From the IMG/VR virus record IMGVR_UViG_3300006919_000627, positions 1 to 20,205 of that record: a stretch of DNA of 20,205 nt; one strand, given 5' to 3'. The DNA is from a virus. Every line of letters begins with the position of its first letter. Positions within the stretch are counted from its first letter, which is position 1. Below are positions 16,146-20,205 of this stretch, piece after piece. The notes below the pieces were generated by a model. The model had not been told where the DNA came from, ran no database searches, and saw only the letters and a list, made by a program, of their open reading frames with translations. The position numbers and the translations under genes are program-made.

Positions 16146-17275
16146 TACTCTGTATATACTTTACGTGATTTCAATAATGATGCTCCGTTAGGGTTGATTT
16201 GTTTATCAAGTGCTTTCATGGCAGCGACAACTGAAGGACCTATAAGGTTAATATCAGGTATTGGACCTCCGCTATTCTTAGCTTTTGTTAAACCTTTACC
16301 TATATCTATCATGGTATCTAAAAGGCTTTTAAGAAATAGCTCTAATGCTTCTCCTTTGATAACAGGTTGCTGTTCGGTTCTTTTAGCTTGTTCACCAAGA
16401 TAAATCTTTTTAGCATCTAATCCAATATACTCTTCTGAATCAATAAATGTCTGTTTAGATGATATACCTAAGGAGTTAGTTGCTGTAAATATTATATCTT
16501 CTTCAGTAGAGTTGAAAAATAATCTACCGCTATTTAAAATTATCTGTTTACCTTCATATGCATCGGATAAAATAGGTCTTGTTTTAGCTCCAGCAAATTT
16601 TACTTTAGATTGTTTTAGAGGTATGGTATGCTGAGAAGTTAGGTATATAGATGAGTCGTCTTTATTAATGTCTTCTACATATAATTCAGTTACTTCTAAC
16701 TCTTCGTGTCCATTGGTGAGTATGGTAATGGGTTTTTCTTTATTAGAGTTGTTAGTTAAAGTATTCATAGGAGACTTTGCTCCTCCAAACCTTATAGAGT
16801 TACCTAACCTACCTTGTACTATGGTATCACCGTTAAAAGGGTACAGAGGTCTAATACCGCTATTTTCTTCATATTCATAGCCGGGGGCATCTTCATCTTG
16901 AGGTTCACTTTCCTTCTCTAGAGGTAAGTAATTAATATCGTTATATATTCCTAATATAGAAATGTAGTAGTCGTATTGAGATAGTTCTTCTGATTCTCTC
17001 GGCCCTTTGACTAATAGTACTACTTCGTTTATAAGAGGAAGTGTAGTGTTAAAAGAATTGATAGGAAAAGCATAAGGTAGAGTTTTAGTATCTTCTACAT
17101 CAATAGATTGAGTAAGGTTTACGTATTTAATTACTCCTATTCCGTCTATAGGTTTAAATTTACCTGATACAATCTCAGGGTGGTTTTTATCTAATATAAT
17201 ATCTTTTACTCTTACCGGTATAATATTATCGGCAGAAATATTGTTAATACTAGAAAGGGGGTTATTAAATTGCAT
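16145..17275 (-). CDS. gp5: gp5-like baseplate hub protein without lysozyme domain
   Basis: The 376-residue protein reads as a hub/spike. The N-terminal half has an OB-like pattern with GVIKYVNLTQSIDV (47-60) and PLINEVVLLVKGPRESE (80-96), as in gp5-type proteins. A GRLGNSIRFGG motif lies at 155-165. The C-terminal half (about 245-295) has short alternating strands (IILNSGRLFFNS, IIFTATNSLGI, KKIYLGEQA) that recall the needle of gp5/VgrG proteins. PVIKGE lies at 304-309. In T4 gp5 a lysozyme domain sits between the OB fold and the needle; here nothing of that size or motif is present. The gene lies among baseplate genes and overlaps the preceding stop by 11 bases. The call is good; the loss of the lytic domain is seen directly as missing sequence. 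Confidence 0.75.
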   Translation of the reverse strand: MQFNNPLSSINNISADNIIPVRVKDIILDKNHPEIVSGKFKPIDGIGVIKYVNLTQSIDVEDTKTLPYAFPINSFNTTLPLINEVVLLVKGPRESEELSQYDYYISILGIYNDINYLPLEKESEPQDEDAPGYEYEENSGIRPLYPFNGDTIVQGRLGNSIRFGGAKSPMNTLTNNSNKEKPITILTNGHEELEVTELYVEDINKDDSSIYLTSQHTIPLKQSKVKFAGAKTRPILSDAYEGKQIILNSGRLFFNSTEEDIIFTATNSLGISSKQTFIDSEEYIGLDAKKIYLGEQAKRTEQQPVIKGEALELFLKSLLDTMIDIGKGLTKAKNSGGPIPDINLIGPSVVAAMKALDKQINPNGASLLKSRKVYTE

Positions 17276-17636
17276 CCTCTCCTTCTTCAGGTTTTTCTAC
17301 TTCTTGTATTTCATTTTCCATCGTTTCTTGTTCTTCTAATAGGTCTTGAAGATCAGAAAAATCAAATTCACCTGATTCACCTTTAGCAGCAGCAGCTTCT
17401 ATTCGCTGAATTACTGTGGCTAGTTTAATTAAGTGTTCGTCGTTTTTTACTCCTATCTCCATATACTCCTTTATCATAGGTACTATAAGAGTTGCATCTC
17501 CTATATTCTCTATAAGAGGTTTTAGTTCTCCTATTAACCCTTTTACCTGTCCTTTGGTTTCTTTAGAATTATCGTATATTTCAGAAAAAAGATCAGATAA
17601 CGTTTTGCCTTTAAATATTTCTTTATCTAAGCTCAT
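17265..17636 (-). CDS. Small acidic conserved protein between sigma factor and hub
   Basis: The 123-residue protein is mostly helical (GKTLSDLFSEIYDNSKETKG, VKNDEHLIKLATVIQRIEAA). It ends in a very acidic tail (about 90-123: DLLEEQETMENEIQEVEKPE and onward). The sequence style matches a small protein that often neighbours the hub gene in T4-like marine phages, but I cannot give a function. The acidic tail could act as a DNA mimic or a chaperone-type tail; this is inference. It starts 23 bases after the sigma factor gene stops and overlaps the hub gene by 11 bases, so translation is probably coupled. Confidence 0.7.
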   Translation of the reverse strand: MSLDKEIFKGKTLSDLFSEIYDNSKETKGQVKGLIGELKPLIENIGDATLIVPMIKEYMEIGVKNDEHLIKLATVIQRIEAAAAKGESGEFDFSDLQDLLEEQETMENEIQEVEKPEEGEDAI

Positions 17637-17659
17637 ATAATAGTTTTATTATAAATAGA

Positions 17660-18364
17660 TTATATGTAACTATTGTTTAAAAGTCCTTGATCGTACATTT
17701 TTTGGTATATGGCATACCATTCTTTCTTAAGTATGTTTACTACTTTCGTTAGAGTAGGGGTGTCGCAATCAGTCATTTCTCTTATATAAATGTAGAGTGC
17801 TTTCTTTTTAAATATTTCTATATCATTTCTAGTTTTAAAAACAACTAAAACGGCATCGGCTATTTTTCTATCTGATGGTTTTTCGAAAAGTTCATCTAAC
17901 CTTTCGTACATATCTTCAATCCAGTTATCTAATACTAGAATAAGAGTCTTTCTGTTTACTTTATCCGCATTACTACCTGGTTCGTAAGATTCTTCCATTT
18001 CAGAGAATTGACCTATTCTTTTTAGCTTCTTATAGTTTTTATTGTTATAATTAATCAACCATCTTTTAACTATGGTACCGAAATAAGAGTATGCTTTAGC
18101 TCCATTAGTAGGGTCAAACTTCATAATCTTATCTTCCAACAGTACAGCTACAAGTTCGTGCTTTAGATCTTCGATTTTATCTACATCTGTATAGTAGAAT
18201 TTAAAAGTATGTATAATATTCTCGGATAGTTTATAAAAAGGGAGGTAGATGTGATCTGTAAAGATTTTGTTTCTATAGTCTTGATCAGTAGACTCGTTAT
18301 ATTTAACTATATATTCTTCAGTTTCTTTTGTAAAGTAATTAGCTTTCGCTTTTTTTCTTGCCAT
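17660..18364 (-). CDS. gp55: Late-gene RNA polymerase sigma factor, gp55-like
   Basis: The 234-residue protein starts MARKKAKANYFTKETEEYIV, the usual opening of gp55-type factors. It contains a sigma-70 region 2-like core: a helical stretch DKIEDLKHELVAVLLEDKI (62-80), then KFDPTNGAKAYSYFGTIVKR (82-101) and WLINYNNKNYKKLK (102-115), comparable to regions 2.2-2.4. There is no sign of region 4, as expected, since T4 gp55 lacks a full one. In T4, gp55 directs host RNA polymerase to TATAAATA late promoters with the gp33 co-activator and the sliding clamp. It sits just upstream of baseplate genes, which it would be expected to transcribe. The start overlaps the end of the small membrane-protein gene by 26 bases. 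Confidence 0.88.
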   Translation of the reverse strand: MARKKAKANYFTKETEEYIVKYNESTDQDYRNKIFTDHIYLPFYKLSENIIHTFKFYYTDVDKIEDLKHELVAVLLEDKIMKFDPTNGAKAYSYFGTIVKRWLINYNNKNYKKLKRIGQFSEMEESYEPGSNADKVNRKTLILVLDNWIEDMYERLDELFEKPSDRKIADAVLVVFKTRNDIEIFKKKALYIYIREMTDCDTPTLTKVVNILKKEWYAIYQKMYDQGLLNNSYI

Positions 18365-18659
18365 AATTTTCAGGGAGCATATATCGGTTTAGCTCTTTTT
18401 GTACGTTTTCCATTTGTTTAAAAAAATAACCGACCTCATCGTCTGACTGAAATGTACCTTTCTGATCAAGATTCTTTAGGTGCTTTTGACCTTCGCCTAC
18501 GGCGTTTGATATATTCTGTAAGTATTGTACTTGGTCCTGTACAACATCTTCATAATTTTCTACTTTTCTTAGTAGATTATATACAATATATGATAATATT
18601 CCGGAAAAAGCAACTAGACTTCCGAGAATTACGTAAAATAGTGTTGGATTTATTTCCAT
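18339..18659 (-). CDS. Small single-span membrane protein with coiled coil
   Basis: The 106-residue protein has one hydrophobic segment at about residues 7-30 (LFYVILGSLVAFSGILSYIV). A charged, helical stretch follows, with RKVENYEDVVQDQVQYLQNI at 31-50 and KQMENVQKELNRYM further on. It ends in a basic tail (YGKKKSES). No lipobox or enzyme motif is present. The topology suits a membrane-anchored scaffold, a small holin-like protein or a spanin-like partner, none of which is shown by the sequence. It starts 9 bases after the HD-domain gene ends and overlaps the sigma factor start, so it belongs to the same transcript. Confidence 0.7.
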   Translation of the reverse strand: MEINPTLFYVILGSLVAFSGILSYIVYNLLRKVENYEDVVQDQVQYLQNISNAVGEGQKHLKNLDQKGTFQSDDEVGYFFKQMENVQKELNRYMLPENYGKKKSES

Positions 18660-18668
18660 TTTATGAAT

Positions 18669-19403
18669 TTATAAGTTTTTTAACATGTTTGACAGTCCGT
18701 CTGATGAATTTACCCGTCTGCCTGTAGTAGATTTGGTTTTAGAAACCTTAGATTGAGTGTTACCACCGTTTTTAAGCCAAATATCGTACTCAACTTTAGA
18801 GGCTAAGAAGTCTGCAGTGTGAAGAACTGAAATAATAGAGGTTTTCTGTCGGGATGACTGTACGTTGCTGAAAAAGTACGCTTCGTTAGCTTTATCAAAA
18901 ACTCCATCATGGCATCTTATAGCTAAAAACTCTTTTTGACTTACTTTTATACCAAATTTTTGTAAGATAAATAGAGATCTATCTGGTATAAGCATAAAAT
19001 CTAAGTCTGGGTTGTATGTATACATCTCGGATAACTTATCTTGCCTCCATTTATCAGTCTGAGGTATAAAATTAGGTGAATCTCCGTCGCCTATCTTACC
19101 TAAATCGTGGAACAATGCGGCAAATACCAGTTCTTCTTCGGTGAAATCAATAGAACCACCCATTTCTTCGTATAACCTAGACTGTTTTACCGCAAATTCC
19201 ACTACTCTGTTAACATGATCGACATATCCTCCTGCAAATGCATTATGATACCAAGTTTTTCCACTAGCAGGTGCCATAACATAAGTATCCTCCATGTGGT
19301 TAAGCATTGAAAGTATACCCTCCTTACGATCTCCTATGTAAGTATCTATAATCTTAAGGTGCTTTTGGTAGTTTTTAGATATTTTTTCTGCCGATAATGC
19401 CAT
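18669..19403 (-). CDS. HD-domain metal-dependent phosphohydrolase
   Basis: The 244-residue protein has the HD superfamily ligand set in order. H63 is in YVDHVNRVV, H99-D100 in FHDLGKIGD, H165-D166 in IRCHDGVFD, and D198 follows in LHTADFLA. HD enzymes use one or two metal ions to hydrolyse phosphate esters such as nucleotides or signalling nucleotides. The full motif set suggests an active enzyme; the substrate cannot be told. The C-terminal 30 residues are Ser/Thr/Lys-rich and probably disordered. The gene follows a 118-base A/T-only-like gap that is the largest intergenic space in the window, so it may begin a transcription unit running into the sigma factor. Similar genes occur near late genes in T4-like marine phages, by my recollection. 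Confidence 0.85.
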   Translation of the reverse strand: MALSAEKISKNYQKHLKIIDTYIGDRKEGILSMLNHMEDTYVMAPASGKTWYHNAFAGGYVDHVNRVVEFAVKQSRLYEEMGGSIDFTEEELVFAALFHDLGKIGDGDSPNFIPQTDKWRQDKLSEMYTYNPDLDFMLIPDRSLFILQKFGIKVSQKEFLAIRCHDGVFDKANEAYFFSNVQSSRQKTSIISVLHTADFLASKVEYDIWLKNGGNTQSKVSKTKSTTGRRVNSSDGLSNMLKNL

Positions 19404-19521
19404 ATTATATTAATTCTTTATTATATTATATTATTACTATTAAATTATATTAAAATTAACTTATATACTATATAATATTTTATATATTAATTAAGATAAT
19501 GTTTTTAGAGCAGAAAAGCAA
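19404..19521 (-). promoter_or_regulatory. Extremely A/T-rich intergenic gap, possible promoter region
   Basis: Positions 19404-19500 contain only about five G or C bases. On the minus strand there is a TATAAAATA (19484-19476), one base longer than the T4 late octamer. In such composition TATA-like strings are uninformative. No stem-loop terminator follows the lipoprotein stop at 19522. No reading frame of note is present. Confidence 0.35.
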
Positions 19522-20151
19522 CTATTTTACAATAAACTTTTCTAAATACTTTGATTTAGTTATCGTACTTGCTCCTGCATCCCAATTTACTCGCATATAA
19601 ATTGTAATAGTATCACCAATCATCTGCGGAATAAATGGACCTAAATAACGCCTAGTAGTAAATTTATTATCTTTTTCTCTAAAATACAACTCCGTACGCT
19701 GTGCTATGTTAACTTCAATTCCTTTATACTGAGTTAATGCTAGATCTGTATAGTCCACCGGTAAAGGAATACCTGTAGATGTAACCGGACCAAAAGGTGA
19801 GTATATAGGTTGCTGTATTACTAATGTATCTCCTATCTTCCAAGAGGTATTACTATCAAACTCTGCTGTTACTACCGAAGAATTATTATACCGGTATTGA
19901 GGGCTAGTTCTATCTGCTTGAACATCTACATAAAAGTAAGGTAAGTACTCTCCTGTCCAATCTAACTCTACATGGTAATAACCGTTACTATCCTTATCTC
20001 TATAAAACTCTATATAACTACTACAATCACCGCTTTCACAAACAGCAGGTAAAAGGGGTTCGGGTGAGCAAGAGAGGGTAAGGTAGAATATAAGGCCTAC
20101 GGCCGCCGCGCGAAACGCGCGAAGTTGCCACGAAAAATTTCTACTTATCAT
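19522..20151 (-). CDS. Putative phage-encoded lipoprotein
   Basis: The 209-residue protein opens with a signal sequence: a basic start (MISRNFSWQLRAFR), a hydrophobic core (AAAVGLIFYLTLS) and Cys28 directly followed by SPEP. The lipobox is TLSC, not the textbook L-[AST]-[GAS]-C, so lipidation is likely but not certain. The mature part is rich in Tyr, Asp and Thr with alternating strands (YIEFYRDKDSNGYYHVELDW) and looks like an extracytoplasmic beta domain. Two further Cys (in AVCESGDCSS) lie soon after Cys28. Phage lipoproteins are known to block receptors against superinfection (Llp of T5), which is one possible role. The codons for residues 11-20 contain two GC-rich inverted repeats in otherwise AT-rich DNA. 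The start overlaps the end of the preceding frame by 11 bases. Confidence 0.75.
   Translation of the reverse strand: MISRNFSWQLRAFRAAAVGLIFYLTLSCSPEPLLPAVCESGDCSSYIEFYRDKDSNGYYHVELDWTGEYLPYFYVDVQADRTSPQYRYNNSSVVTAEFDSNTSWKIGDTLVIQQPIYSPFGPVTSTGIPLPVDYTDLALTQYKGIEVNIAQRTELYFREKDNKFTTRRYLGPFIPQMIGDTITIYMRVNWDAGASTITKSKYLEKFIVK
20107..20121. repeat. Perfect GC inverted repeat, 6-bp arms and 3-base loop
   Basis: CGCGCG-AAA-CGCGCG lies in the first codons of the lipoprotein gene, about 30-45 bases after the ATG. A second small inverted repeat, GGCC-TAC-GGCC, adjoins at 20094-20104. Both would fold in the mRNA. Confidence 0.85.
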
Positions 20152-20205
20152 TTTTACCAGTATAACGTTCTCCTAATCTTTCGATTACAGCTTTCGCTTC
20201 ATCTA
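20141..20205 (-). CDS. C-terminal end of an upstream gene (partial)
   Basis: A frame open from the window edge ends at TAG 20143-20141. The last 20 residues are DEAKAVIERLGERYTGKNDK, helical and charged, which reads like a genuine protein end. The stop lies 11 bases inside the lipoprotein gene, the usual overlap style of this cluster. Nothing can be said of function. Confidence 0.55.
   Translation of the reverse strand, partial: DEAKAVIERLGERYTGKNDK

Overview
The window looks like part of the late (virion) region of a tailed, T4-like myophage. Every gene I accept lies on the minus strand, tightly packed with short gaps or small overlaps, and reads right to left. Three neighbours fix the lineage by recognisable sequence: a gp25-type baseplate wedge protein, a gp6-type baseplate wedge protein, and a gp55-type late sigma factor. 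A gp5-like hub lies close by. The DNA is clearly AT-rich (roughly one third G+C by eye). I found no tRNA, integrase, reverse transcriptase, CRISPR array or insertion sequence.

The likely host is a member of the Bacteroidota, probably marine; this is inference with moderate confidence. Almost none of the start codons has a Shine-Dalgarno sequence. They are preceded by A/T-rich leaders instead, which is typical of that phylum. The Cys-containing fibre-tip domains also resemble domains I associate with Bacteroidota phages.

Layout in transcription order (high to low coordinates). (1) 20205-18339: the tail end of an unknown gene, a putative lipoprotein with a GC-rich hairpin in its signal-peptide codons, a 118-bp almost pure A/T gap, an HD-domain phosphohydrolase and a small membrane/coiled-coil protein. 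(2) 18364-17660: the late sigma factor. (3) 17636-11195: baseplate block with a small acidic protein, gp5-like hub without lysozyme, a coiled-coil structural protein, a small helical protein, gp25, gp6 and a beta-rich structural protein. (4) 11202-4482: a small coiled-coil protein, a Thr-Pro-linked adhesin-like protein, a 1012-residue baseplate/tail protein with a Thr-Pro linker and an extra C-terminal domain, and three virion proteins. The last of these is cut by an in-frame stop codon. (5) 4478-865: two paralogous fibre proteins with a common N-terminal anchor, Thr-Pro stalks and Cys-containing tips. (6) 839-1: a SegE-like GIY-YIG endonuclease and the start of an unknown gene.

The genes fit one programme: the sigma factor directs late transcription, and most of the rest builds the baseplate and its fibres. 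The most unusual part is a family of Thr-Pro-(Asn/Gln/Ser/Gly) linkers found in at least four, probably five, virion proteins. These linkers join interchangeable small domains. In the largest one, a tandem 44-residue protein repeat is kept almost identical while more than half of its codons differ silently.
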